Shown in pieces: positions 27,361 through 36,600 of a stretch of 63,047 nt of DNA (position 1 is its first letter; every line of letters begins with the position of its first letter). A model generated the notes under the pieces. That model was not told where the DNA came from and did not search any database. It saw only the letters and a list, made by a program, of their open reading frames with translations. A program made the translations under genes and the position numbers. The stretch comes from Defluviitaleaceae bacterium (lineage in GTDB: Bacteria > Bacillota > Clostridia > Lachnospirales > WQUN01), in contig WQRX01000013.1 of NCBI GenBank assembly GCA_009786535.1, forward strand, positions 1-63,047. Direction: 5' to 3'.

Positions 27361-29094
27361 TTAAGCGTACATATTAATTTCTGTCATATGCGCATATAAC
27401 CCGCCGCGCGATAATAATTCGTCATGCGTGCCGATATCTTCGATGCGTCCTTCATTAAGTACGATAATTTTGTCGGCTTTCTTAATGGTGGAAAGTCGGT
27501 GCGCGATAATCACCGTTGTGCGGTTTTCCATGACACTGTCCATCGCATCGCGGATAAGCTTCTCTGTTTCCACGTCCACGGCGGCGGTGGCTTCGTCTAA
27601 AATGAGAATGGGGCGATTGCGCAACACTGCGCGGGCTATGGAAACGCGTTGCTTTTGCCCGCCGGATAAGCGCATTCCACGCTCACCTACCATTGTATCA
27701 TAGCCGTCTTTTAGTTGACAAATAAAGTCATCGGCGTGGGCTACCTTGGAAGCGGCGATAATCTCTGCCTCGCTTGCATCGGGTGCGCCGTAGCCAATAT
27801 TGGCAGACAGCGTATCGTTAAACAAGAAAACGTCCTGTATTACGTTGCTGGTATGGTGGCGCAAGCTTTTTAGGGAAACATCGCGCAGGTCGTGCCCGTC
27901 CAGCGTAACTTCGCCCTCAATCGGGTCATAAAAGCGGTTTAAGAGATTTACAAATGTCGTTTTGCCCACGCCCGTTGGGCCAACAAGTGCAATACGTTCA
28001 CCTGCTTTTATTTCAACGGTGATATTTTCCAGCACGTCTTGCCCGTCAATATAATGGAAGCTTACATTGTTAAATTTGATATCCCCGCGTACGTTGGTAA
28101 GCTCGTGGGCGTTTTCCTTTTCCTTTACGTCTATGTCGGCGTCTAAAATTTCAAATACGCGTTCGCTGCTTGCGATGGCGGTTTGTAAATCCTCGTTTGT
28201 CCGCGCCAGCGCGGTAACAGGACCAAAAAACATGCCAAGGTATAACAAGAACGCCACAATATCCTCTACGGGAATGCGCCCCTGTAATGCCATGTAACCC
28301 CCGTAGGCAATAACAATTACTGTGCCGATGCTGGACAAATACTGTACCGAGCCGCCATACAGCGCACTTAAACGTAGCGAGCGTAAAATCGCATTCGCGT
28401 GACCCTGCGCAGAGGTATCAATTTTTTCCAACTCGCGCTCGTGCTGGTTAAAGACTTGAATTTCCTTCATGCCCGAGATATTGTCCTGCAAATTTGCATT
28501 CAACTCACCCAAAATTTGCTGCGCCACGCGGAAAATGGGCAGCACCTTCTTTGCAAAAATAACGGAAAGTATGACAAGCAAGGGCATAGTGATAAGGCTA
28601 AACAGCGCAAGCTCTGCGTTCATTACAAATAAAATGGCGGCGATACCCACAAGCATAGCCACATTTACCAGAATGTCGGGTACGGCATGGGCGATAAGAA
28701 TTTCCACTTGGTTGGTATCGTTTACCACCCGCGACATGATTTGCCCCGTTTGTTTGTCGTGATAAAACTTTAAAGAAAGCACCTGCAAGCGGTCATATAA
28801 GCGTGTGCGCAAATCGGCAACAAACTTCCACGCCGCGTAGTGCGAATAATAGCTGCGAATAAACGTAAAGCCCGCTTGCAACAGGTAAACCCCCGCAAGC
28901 AGCAGCCCAAGCCGAAGGGCATAACCGTTATCAATTAATGCGCGGTCGCCTTCAATTGCCATACCCGTAAGCTGGCGCACCACCTGCGGCGCATACAAAC
29001 TAGCGGCAATAGAGCCAATGATGCCCACCAGCGTAATAATTAAATACACCCAATACTTACGCGCTGCTTTTACTAAGGCGAAGAGCAACTTCAT
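27361..29094 (-). CDS. ABC transporter, fused permease-ATPase (MsbA/LmrA-like exporter)
   Basis: 577 residues from the ATG at 29094 with AAGGGTG upstream; the GTG at 29103 overlaps that site. Six membrane helices (about 1-310), then an ATPase with Walker A GPTGVGKTT, signature LSGGQKQR, Walker B ILILDEATAAVD and the H-loop IIAHRLST. A half-transporter that would work as a homodimer; no second half-transporter gene is adjacent. Substrate unknown. Read from the promoter at 29133-29161 and 21 nt upstream of a nine-gene cluster it may also drive. Confidence 0.93.
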   Translation of the reverse strand: MKLLFALVKAARKYWVYLIITLVGIIGSIAASLYAPQVVRQLTGMAIEGDRALIDNGYALRLGLLLAGVYLLQAGFTFIRSYYSHYAAWKFVADLRTRLYDRLQVLSLKFYHDKQTGQIMSRVVNDTNQVEILIAHAVPDILVNVAMLVGIAAILFVMNAELALFSLITMPLLVILSVIFAKKVLPIFRVAQQILGELNANLQDNISGMKEIQVFNQHERELEKIDTSAQGHANAILRSLRLSALYGGSVQYLSSIGTVIVIAYGGYMALQGRIPVEDIVAFLLYLGMFFGPVTALARTNEDLQTAIASSERVFEILDADIDVKEKENAHELTNVRGDIKFNNVSFHYIDGQDVLENITVEIKAGERIALVGPTGVGKTTFVNLLNRFYDPIEGEVTLDGHDLRDVSLKSLRHHTSNVIQDVFLFNDTLSANIGYGAPDASEAEIIAASKVAHADDFICQLKDGYDTMVGERGMRLSGGQKQRVSIARAVLRNRPILILDEATAAVDVETEKLIRDAMDSVMENRTTVIIAHRLSTIKKADKIIVLNEGRIEDIGTHDELLSRGGLYAHMTEINMYA

Positions 29095-29132
29095 ATGTAA
29101 CACCCTTTACTATGAATAGTCATACAAGCGAG

Positions 29133-29161
29133 ATTATACCGCGCAGGATATGTTTTGACAA
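29133..29161 (-). promoter_or_regulatory. Sigma-A promoter of the ABC exporter (and possibly the downstream cluster)
   Basis: Minus-strand TTGTCA (29161-29156), 17-nt spacer, perfect TATAAT (29138-29133). The -35 is embedded in the dyad at 29153-29181, so occupancy of that dyad should repress transcription. Confidence 0.8.
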
Positions 29162-29181
29162 ATCCTTAGAAAATGTCAAAA
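29153..29181. repeat. Dyad TTTTGACA-n13-TGTCAAAA, candidate recombinase or repressor site
   Basis: Perfect 8-bp inverted arms with a 13-nt spacer, 29 bp overall, about the size of a serine-resolvase dimer-binding site. It lies 45 nt upstream of the serine recombinase start and overlaps the ABC exporter -35. The same TTTGACA arm recurs downstream of the recombinase (29872 and, inverted, 29949). Confidence 0.55.
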
Positions 29182-29226
29182 GCTGCTCGGTATACTGCGC
29201 GCACTAATGAAGTGAAGGGGTATTTT

Positions 29227-29832
29227 ATGAAAACATACGCTTATTGCCGCGTTTCCAGTGTAGACCAAAACGAAGGGCGCCAGTTAGATGCGTTTACATC
29301 GTTACACATTCCCAGCGGACAAATTTATGTAGACAAGGTTTCGGGCAAGGATTTTGTGCGCCCTGCATGGCAAGCGATGGTGGCGCAACTGCAGCCGCAG
29401 GATTTGCTGTACCTTCCAAGCATTGACCGTCTTGGGCGTAATTACAAGGATATTATTAAATGGTGGCAGGTACTTACCCAAGAAAAGGGCGTGGATATTG
29501 TAGTCCTGGATATGCCGCTGTTGGATACGCGTACCCACAAGGATTTGCTGGGCACGCTCATTGCCGATTTGGTGCTTTCCCTATTTAGCTACGTTGCACA
29601 CACCGAGCGCGTAAACATAAAAACGCGCCAAGCCGAGGGCATTGCATCTGCCAAGGCGCGGGGCATAAAGTTTGGCCGCCCCGCAAAGGAAATACCCGAT
29701 AATTTTGAGGAAGCGGTAAACCGCTGGGAGAAAGGGGAGATAAATATCAAAGAAGTTTTGCGCCTAACAGGGTTAAAGCATACGACATTTTACGCCCGCC
29801 TGCGTGAATGGCGGGGGGAGAATAAAAAGTAA
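29227..29832 (+). CDS. Serine site-specific recombinase (resolvase/invertase family)
   Basis: 201 residues from the ATG at 29227 with GAAGGGG upstream. The catalytic N-terminal domain has YCRVSSVDQNEGRQ (nucleophile Ser) and SIDRLGRNYKDI (active-site Arg), followed by a long E helix and a C-terminal helix-turn-helix (VLRLTGLKHTTFYARLREW). The size is that of Hin/Tn3-resolvase types, not large integrases. No transposase or plasmid genes are nearby. Flanked by several inverted-repeat sites (29153-29181, 29848-29999, 29980-30013) and directly upstream of flgL, so local site-specific inversion or resolution is a reasonable inference. Confidence 0.93.
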   Translation: MKTYAYCRVSSVDQNEGRQLDAFTSLHIPSGQIYVDKVSGKDFVRPAWQAMVAQLQPQDLLYLPSIDRLGRNYKDIIKWWQVLTQEKGVDIVVLDMPLLDTRTHKDLLGTLIADLVLSLFSYVAHTERVNIKTRQAEGIASAKARGIKFGRPAKEIPDNFEEAVNRWEKGEINIKEVLRLTGLKHTTFYARLREWRGENKK

Positions 29833-29847
29833 AAACACTTCGGAAAA

Positions 29848-29999
29848 GTGTACATTTCCGTATCGGCTAATTTTGACAATAATAACACCCCATGTCAGTA
29901 AAAACAATACAGTTTTTAATAAAATGGGGTGTTATTTTTTATATTTGCTGTCAAATTGTGTTTGCATCGCAGGAGAAAGACTTATACGGAAATGTACAC
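29848..29999. repeat. 16-bp perfect inverted repeats flanking a 120-bp terminator-bearing segment
   Basis: GTGTACATTTCCGTAT at 29848-29863 and its exact reverse complement at 29984-29999. Between them lie the TTTGACA/TGTCAAA pair (29872-29878 and 29949-29955) and the hairpin at 29881-29942. The arrangement would allow inversion of the segment by the neighbouring recombinase. Confidence 0.8.
29881..29942 (+). terminator. Composite intrinsic terminator after the recombinase gene
   Basis: Outer 13-bp stem AATAACACCCCAT / ATGGGGTGTTATT (29881-29893 with 29924-29936) encloses an inner 7-bp stem TAAAAAC / GTTTTTA; a T-run follows on the plus strand. It would block read-through from the recombinase into flgL. 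Confidence 0.85.
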
Positions 30000-30013
30000 C
30001 TTTCCGTATAAGT
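29980..30013. repeat. 34-bp palindromic site just upstream of flgL
   Basis: Perfect 13-bp arms ACTTATACGGAAA and TTTCCGTATAAGT around 8 nt. Its left arm is part of the right copy of the 16-bp inverted repeat. It ends 26 nt before the flgL start and lies where a promoter or transcript 5' end would be expected, so it may be a recombination site, an operator or an mRNA hairpin. Confidence 0.75.
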
Positions 30014-30038
30014 GAATTTGCATTAGGAGGCTTCCCCC

Positions 30039-32048
30039 ATGCGCGTTACCAATTCTATGATTTTTGGCAATTCATTAAATAATTTGCACCGCAATGTGCG
30101 GCACGTAAATACGTTGGTTAAGCAGATAGAAACCACCAAGCGTTTCCAGCGCCCTTCCGACGACCCTATTTCCGCCGCGCGGGCGCTGCGTTACCGCACC
30201 ACCGTACAAGAAACGCAGCAATTTTTTAGCAATGTGCAGGGCGGGCTTTCGTGGATGGGCGTTTCCGAAGCGGCGTTTATGAGCATGACAGACAACGTGC
30301 TTCAGCGTATGAATGTACTGCTGGTGGAAGCGGCAACAGGCCATTTAACCATAGACGACCGCTTAGGGCTTGTAAAAGAAATGCAAGAATTGGTTGACCA
30401 ACTGGCATTGGAAATTAACCAAACCTACATGGGGCGGTATGTTTTCTCGGGTTTTCGTACCCACCAGCCGCCCGTGTTTACGCAAGACAATAACCTTTCT
30501 TTTGTAATCACGCAGCAATTTGATGCACAGGATATTGAACGCATTATGTCCTTTCAGCAACTAAACCCCGCCCATAAGGCTACGGTGCATAATGCGAATG
30601 TGATAAAGCTGGCGTATAACTTCGTAGATTTTAATTTTTCAATTACGGGTGATAACGGGCAGCCGCTGGCAATGCCGGGCATACAGGGTGCGCCCGGGCG
30701 TAGTGGTGAACCCGCTTTTGTCTATGAAATTGTTGTAAGAAGCATCACAGACCAAGATGCATATCTTCCCCCCGCTACGGGTGACGGTACGGCAGGCAGT
30801 CCGTTTGTTGTACATTTTATCAAGGAAACGGGAGAAATTGTGCTGTGTGACGAAGCCGCGGCAACATGGCGGGACGGTACGCGCGTTACTTATCATAAAG
30901 AAGGTTTCCGCAAGGGCGAGTTAAATCCGCAAATATATTTCGATTCTATCGAAGTATTGGGGCGGCGGGAATTAGACATTACGCAAACATTTGAAGCCCC
31001 GTTTGTTAATCCCGACGGCAGTTTTAATTTTTATGTAACCGTAGCAGGGGACGACGCGCCCGTCCCACCGGGGGAAGATACATTTAACATGATTGGTGCA
31101 GGTCAGCCAATGATTTCAATTAACGGTGCGCCGCCTGTTTCTATATGGGCGGGTTTGGGTGCGCCGTTTTCGCATATTTTTTCGCCCGGTCCGGATACGT
31201 GGGAAACAACATGGGCAACCGCACCCGACGTCAACATAATTCAACGCGTAACTGCTTTGGATGATGGTTTCCAAGTCGAAATTTTTGTCGTTAATTACGA
31301 CGGCACACCTGTGGATTTTGAATTGTCACAAGCCTTTACCCCAAGCGACCCCGATTTAAATATTGTCACTACCGCGCCAAGCATTACGGACGGTACAGGC
31401 ACAGCGGTGTGGAGCGGTACGGCAACCGCGGGCGCAGCTGCGGGTTCGTCTTTTACCATTCGTGCGCCGTTGCCGTTACCGCCGTTAGAAGCCGGCGATG
31501 TAATATGGCAAGAAGATTACTGGATAGTGCATGAAATTTCCCCATCTAACCACCAGCGCATTAACGACCTTGCCCGCCACGTATATACCGATAAAATGTA
31601 CACCGATTTAAAGCGGCTTATGGATTTTATCCGTTCGGTACAAATTAGCGACCGCAATGCGGTGGAAGCTTATTTCCGTTCGCCCCCGCACAATATGCTG
31701 GGTACAGAACTGGAAAATACCGTAGAAACCCAGCTTGCCAATGAGCGCGCCCAAGCCAACGCCGTGTTGCACGACCGCATTAATACCATGTTAAAATTGC
31801 TTGCGCGCCATTCCGACAATGTTATAACCGAGCATACCCGCATGGGTACGCGTATGAGCTTGTTTGAAATGATGGACGTGCGTTTATCGGAGGAAGAGGT
31901 GCAAATGGATGCGCTCCTTTCTGCCACGGCAGATACAAACATGGCAGATGCCATAATGCGAAAAACCGCCGCCGAGGCAGCTATGCAAGCCGCCATGCGG
32001 GCAACGGCGATGACGGTACAGTTATCGTTGGTTAATTTTTTAAGATAG
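30039..32048 (+). CDS. flgL: Flagellar hook-filament junction protein FlgL (hook-associated protein 3), with a large insertion
   Basis: 669 residues, about twice the usual 300. AGGAGG precedes the ATG. The N-terminal 150 residues are typical (MRVTNSMIFGNSLNNL, RPSDDPISAARALRYR, ALEINQTYMGRYVFSGF) and so is the C-terminal flagellin-like helix (about 545-669). In between lie roughly 380 extra residues with a beta-rich, Thr/Asp/Pro-rich character, likely a surface-exposed domain. It stands apart from other flagellar genes and directly downstream of the recombinase and its sites. Confidence 0.88.
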   Translation: MRVTNSMIFGNSLNNLHRNVRHVNTLVKQIETTKRFQRPSDDPISAARALRYRTTVQETQQFFSNVQGGLSWMGVSEAAFMSMTDNVLQRMNVLLVEAATGHLTIDDRLGLVKEMQELVDQLALEINQTYMGRYVFSGFRTHQPPVFTQDNNLSFVITQQFDAQDIERIMSFQQLNPAHKATVHNANVIKLAYNFVDFNFSITGDNGQPLAMPGIQGAPGRSGEPAFVYEIVVRSITDQDAYLPPATGDGTAGSPFVVHFIKETGEIVLCDEAAATWRDGTRVTYHKEGFRKGELNPQIYFDSIEVLGRRELDITQTFEAPFVNPDGSFNFYVTVAGDDAPVPPGEDTFNMIGAGQPMISINGAPPVSIWAGLGAPFSHIFSPGPDTWETTWATAPDVNIIQRVTALDDGFQVEIFVVNYDGTPVDFELSQAFTPSDPDLNIVTTAPSITDGTGTAVWSGTATAGAAAGSSFTIRAPLPLPPLEAGDVIWQEDYWIVHEISPSNHQRINDLARHVYTDKMYTDLKRLMDFIRSVQISDRNAVEAYFRSPPHNMLGTELENTVETQLANERAQANAVLHDRINTMLKLLARHSDNVITEHTRMGTRMSLFEMMDVRLSEEEVQMDALLSATADTNMADAIMRKTAAEAAMQAAMRATAMTVQLSLVNFLR

Positions 32049-32170
32049 TTGCCCAACCTCTTTGGGCGTGTAAGACACGCATTATGGATACGACTTTGTT
32101 TCCAACACTATTTTCATGTTTAAGCCAATTTATTTTATATCAAGGAGTTAGTCAAGATTAGGAGGTTTTC

Positions 32171-32977
32171 ATGTCCTACAACATAGATGCGATGCGTAAA
32201 AAGTTCCAAAACGCAAATATTGCCATCAAATTTCAATTTATTGAACATATAAGAGACGCGAAGGAAGCGACTTTGACGAAGTTTTTGCAAGAGTGCATAT
32301 GGGAATTGGCAAAATTTATGCACGATACCGACGCTGCCTTTCGTGACTATGCCCGCGAATACGGCTTTGCAGAAAAATATGCCCAGCGCGAAACCGCCGA
32401 AGCGTATTACTTAATGGGTTGTATTTATTTACACGAAGAAACGGACACAAACCCCGTCGATTATGAAAAAGTCGCTTATTGGTTAAAACGGGCGGTGGAT
32501 TTGCAACACCCCAAGGCAATGAGCAAATTGGCAGGTGCGCATTTTATGAATTTATTTTCGGGCGCGGATAAATCCGTAGGTGCAAAATTGGTGGAAGATT
32601 TGGCACACCCACCCCACAGCGACCCCATTGAAATGATGCACTGGGGGGTAATTAACTACCATGGACGGCACGATTGTGAGCAGGACAAAGAAAATGGTAT
32701 GAACTGGATTACAAAAGGCATGGATATAATTCTTGATAAAGGGATTGAAATATCCTTCGAATACTGTCACGAACTGAGCAAAATTATGCTGGAACAGGGC
32801 GTGCAAAGAATGGGTACAAGCGAAGGAGTTGAAATGCTTAGAAATGCATTGTATTTTGCAAATAAATCCCTTGATGATGAAGCAGGAATGAAGGTATTAA
32901 GCGCAACCGCAGGGCAGGACATGCGCCCACAATTTACCGACTTGCGGAATTTGGTTATGCAAGTATTAAATTTATAA
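32171..32977 (+). CDS. Sel1/TPR-like repeat protein of unknown function
   Basis: 268 residues, all helical. A Sel1-type repeat is visible at about residues 75-125 (AEAYYLMGCIYLHEE, then YWLKRAVDLQHPKAMSKLAGAHF). AGGAGG precedes the ATG. No signal peptide. Such repeats mediate protein contacts; the partner is unknown. Less GC-rich than the flagellar gene upstream. Confidence 0.65.
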   Translation: MSYNIDAMRKKFQNANIAIKFQFIEHIRDAKEATLTKFLQECIWELAKFMHDTDAAFRDYAREYGFAEKYAQRETAEAYYLMGCIYLHEETDTNPVDYEKVAYWLKRAVDLQHPKAMSKLAGAHFMNLFSGADKSVGAKLVEDLAHPPHSDPIEMMHWGVINYHGRHDCEQDKENGMNWITKGMDIILDKGIEISFEYCHELSKIMLEQGVQRMGTSEGVEMLRNALYFANKSLDDEAGMKVLSATAGQDMRPQFTDLRNLVMQVLNL

Positions 32978-33025
32978 AGAAGCATTTTAAATAAACTATC
33001 ATCAAAAAATAAGGAGATGACGAAA

Positions 33026-33247
33026 ATGAGAATTTATCAGCATCAAGTATGCGACAGGTGCTTGCCCATCCGGCACAAAACAAGCGACGGAACGTATGGT
33101 CCTTCGGTTGAAGAATGGCTAACCTGTGACGGCTACAAGACAGAATTTGGCAGAAACGACATTAACTCCACCATTGCCATGTTTTTGGAAGAGGACGGTG
33201 GGTGTCAAAAGTGTGTTCAGTTGTTTTCCGACGCTTCACCTTGGTAG
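33026..33247 (+). CDS. Small cysteine-rich protein
   Basis: 73 residues from the ATG at 33026 with AAGGAG 10 nt upstream; the ATG at 33017 overlaps that site. Two CxxC pairs (CDRC near the start, CQKC near the end) and one more Cys suggest a zinc-binding small protein. No family recognised. Confidence 0.5.
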   Translation: MRIYQHQVCDRCLPIRHKTSDGTYGPSVEEWLTCDGYKTEFGRNDINSTIAMFLEEDGGCQKCVQLFSDASPW

Positions 33248-33345
33248 TAATTTTACAGGTGTTGCGGAGATAGAGGCTACTACTGCGTTATATGTAAAAT
33301 TCAAACTAAATTTTTAAAAAATAATGTATGCTTGTTACGTTAAAA

Positions 33346-33643
33346 CCTCGTCACGGACTAATAAAAATTAAAAAACTGGAGGAACACTATGAATCTTGGA
33401 CGCATGATAGCAAATGACCCCGAACTAAGTGCCTTTGTAAAGGGTGAAAAAATGGGCGGAAAGTATGGGGATTTTGAAAAGTATGGAGAAGTGGGGCGTA
33501 TGATTAAAAATAACCCTGCGATGCAAGAGTTGTATGAAGAGGTAGAAAAGTTTAATAGAATGGAGCGCGGCGAAAGTAGCCTTTGGGATTAAAACGAATC
33601 GGCGTTGTAGAAAGTCAATAAGATGATTAAATCCGTGACGAGG
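33346..33643. repeat. 12-bp inverted repeats flanking a 67-residue gene
   Basis: CCTCGTCACGGA at 33346-33357 and its exact reverse complement TCCGTGACGAGG at 33632-33643 bracket the small gene at 33389-33592. The right copy also lies in a local hairpin (AAATCC / GGATTT). Could be a small mobile cassette or regulatory pairing; no target-site duplication was seen. Confidence 0.6.
33389..33592 (+). CDS. Small hypothetical protein with an internal duplication
   Basis: 67 residues, TGGAGGA before the ATG. Two halves are related: GRMIANDPELSAFVKGEK and GRMIKNNPAMQELYEEVEK. Helical and charged, with no signal peptide. Not recognised. Enclosed by 12-bp inverted repeats. Confidence 0.55.
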   Translation: MNLGRMIANDPELSAFVKGEKMGGKYGDFEKYGEVGRMIKNNPAMQELYEEVEKFNRMERGESSLWD

Positions 33644-33697
33644 ATTTAATAAATTGTAATGTATAAACATAAATAAACGTGATGAAGGATGGTTTAT

Positions 33698-36600
33698 ATG
33701 CGCGTTTTTAAAAAATTTTTATGTTGTGTTTTGAGTGTTATATTGGTGGCAACAAGTATGCCTATGCAATTTGCGTCGCAGGTACAAGCACGTGAACCGC
33801 TGGGCAATGGCGTGTTTAGGGAAATTATTGGCGGTTATGTTACTTATACGTTTGAATATGTTGGGCAAATACAAGAAATTACATTACAACCCGGACGGTA
33901 CCGGTTTGAAGCATGGGGTGCGGCAGGCGGTGGCGTTAATGGTGGGCGTGGTGGATTTGCAAGTGGTGAGTTCACAATAGATGCTACTCGTTCTATTTTT
34001 GTTGTAGTTGGCGGACGCGGTGTTGATGGTGACGAAGGCGGCGAAAGAACTACGGGCCTAGGACTTGTGCCTGGTCATGGTGGTGGAGATGGTGGATTTA
34101 ATGGTGGTGGTGGCGGCGGTGGCAGGGGATTAGTTCCTAGTTTCTCAGCCAGCGGCGGCGGCGGTGCTACACACATTTCCAATTCATCGGGAAATATAAA
34201 CAATCTTGAAGCAAGAAGTAATATTTTTATTGTAGCTGGTGGCGGCGGTGGTTCAGGTGGCGGGCGCAATTATAATGATGGTGCTGACGGCGGCGCAGCA
34301 GGTGTAATCGGTGGCAGGAGCGGTATGCGTGCAGGAGGTCATGCAGGAATAATTGCAGGTGGTGCTGGCATTGCCGGTACATATGGCGGTACTGTTAATC
34401 AAAATGGTGGTGCTGGTGGCGTAGGTGGTGGTGGAAATGGTGCTAATTTTCCGCTCGCTGATTCATTTGCTACTTCTGGCGACATCGGTGGCGGCGGCGG
34501 CGGTGGTCGTCGTGGTGGCGGCGGTGGCGGCGGATGGGGTGGCGGTGGCGGCGCTCTTGGATTTGGTAATACCCCCGGCGGCGGCGGCGGTGGGGGTGGT
34601 TCAAATCATGTTGCATCTTCTGCTACTCACCCGAGGAATATTAATGGGAATCTTGAAATGCCTACCCCAAATGGTGGATATATGCCGCAAGGTCGCCAAG
34701 ACAACGGTTTAGCCCGTGTCACTGTTCTCGAAATTTTTGGCGTAACCGACCACATTGTAACCTTCAATCTAAATGGCGCACCTGCACCCATAATGCCGTT
34801 GGCTTCACAACGCGTAGCTGATGGTGGATTTGCAACGCGTCCAGCAAATCCCACATGGCCGTCAAATTACGTTTTTCGCGGTTGGGCGTTAAACGCTAAC
34901 GCCGACCCTAGCGACGCAAGCGCGTTTTTTAACTTCGTCAATACCCCTATTACACAAAACACAACGCTTTTCGCTGTATGGTCGCCCGATGTACCACCGT
35001 TTACAGTTACTTACGGTGTTTTTCATGGTGTAAGCGGACAGGGGCATGGGCATATTAGAAGAACCGAAAATGTAAGTGGAACACGCACAACCGCAACAAT
35101 TACAGGCATTAATTCCGGAACAATATTAAGTTTTTTAGCAACACCAGATAGTGGTTTTCGTGTAAGGAGATGGTGGGTTAATGGAGCGCCAATTGACCTT
35201 ACATTAAACTCGCAGGTTATCATTGTCAACGGTTCATACACAGTGCTTGTAGAATTTGAACGTATTCCATATTTTGTTACGTTAAATACGGGAGCAGGAG
35301 GTATGGCATTTGGTAATGTGGATGGTATTCCATTGGCGCTGGGCGTACCCGCATCTGCAATTACTGGGCAAGTTGTCACTTTCAACGCTCAACCCAATGT
35401 GGGGTATCACTTCACGGGCTGGGTAATTACGCCTAGCGGCATTCCCATTCAACCGTCGGGTGCGTTAAACCCCGCTTCCCACATTACCATGCCCGCACAA
35501 AATGTGGTAATTACCGCTACCTTTGCCATAGAACCCGAACCCCGCGTTACGGTGCAAGCAAACGCTGGCGGGTGGGCATTTGGTGAGGTTACCGCAGAAA
35601 GCCGCTTCATTTTCCAAGACCACCCCACCCATGTAAGCCCCGGCAGGGTAGTTACGTTACGTGCCGACCCCGAATTTCTCTACCGCTTTTCCCATTGGGA
35701 AGTGATATCGGGCGGGTATGGTGTGGTATTAGACCCCACCGCCAACCCCGCTACCTTCACCATGCCCGCTAATAATATCATCATCGAAGCACGGTTTACC
35801 CCACGGGAGCGACGGCACAATGTTATTTTGTTAGATGTTTCCGCAGGTTCGTCGGCGCAAGTTGTTACGGCGGGGGTACAGCGGGCAAGTAGTCTGCTGG
35901 CTTGTGATTTTTATATCCACGAGGTAGCCGTAGTAAAATTTTCTGCCGAGGTTGCTAATGTGTTTAACGGGTTTGTAAATTTTATAAATGCCCCGCCTGT
36001 CGCGGGCGCAGTAGGTGCAGTAAATGTACCTGCGATGGGTTCGAACATGTTACTTGCGTTGCAAACAGCGGAAAGTTTAATGCCTTTATCGGCAACAGGC
36101 ACGGGGCGCATTCATGTTTTTTCCGATGGGTTAGTCAACTTGCCCCGCACACAAGACCCGCCGCTAATTAGCGGCGGCGGCTTAAACAACCCCCTAACCA
36201 CGCGGCGCTTTAGAATGCAGGATTATTTATTTTGGCGGCAAGCCAATGTTGCGGTAGAAAAGGCAGAAAGCCTGCACCCTGCATTTTATATCGAAACGGT
36301 TTTTGTGCCATCGCCCGCAAGCAATGCGGAAATGCCTTTTATCAATCGGTTTATGTATTATCTTGCGCATGGGCCCTCTAACTTGTCCCCTGTGCCGGAG
36401 CTGCTGTATATCGTATACACCCCCGCCCCGCCCGTTATTTTGCCGCCCATTTACGAGGCAACCCTTTCCCGCACGCATATCGCTTTCCCTTATGCGGTGG
36501 AAGGGTATGACAATACCGCGTTAATGCAGTCTATTATTTTCACCAATACAGGCAACCAACCAATTAATTATCTTGACGCGCATGTAAGCATCGGCGGGTT

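Noticed and set aside
29833..30038. Attachment site of an integrated phage or mobile element
   Set aside because: The recombinase is the small resolvase type and no phage, plasmid or tRNA target is nearby.
34080..34620. GGC/GGT tracts resembling a microsatellite or CRISPR-like repeat
   Set aside because: They encode the glycine-rich domain in one continuous frame and have no regular repeat-spacer pattern.
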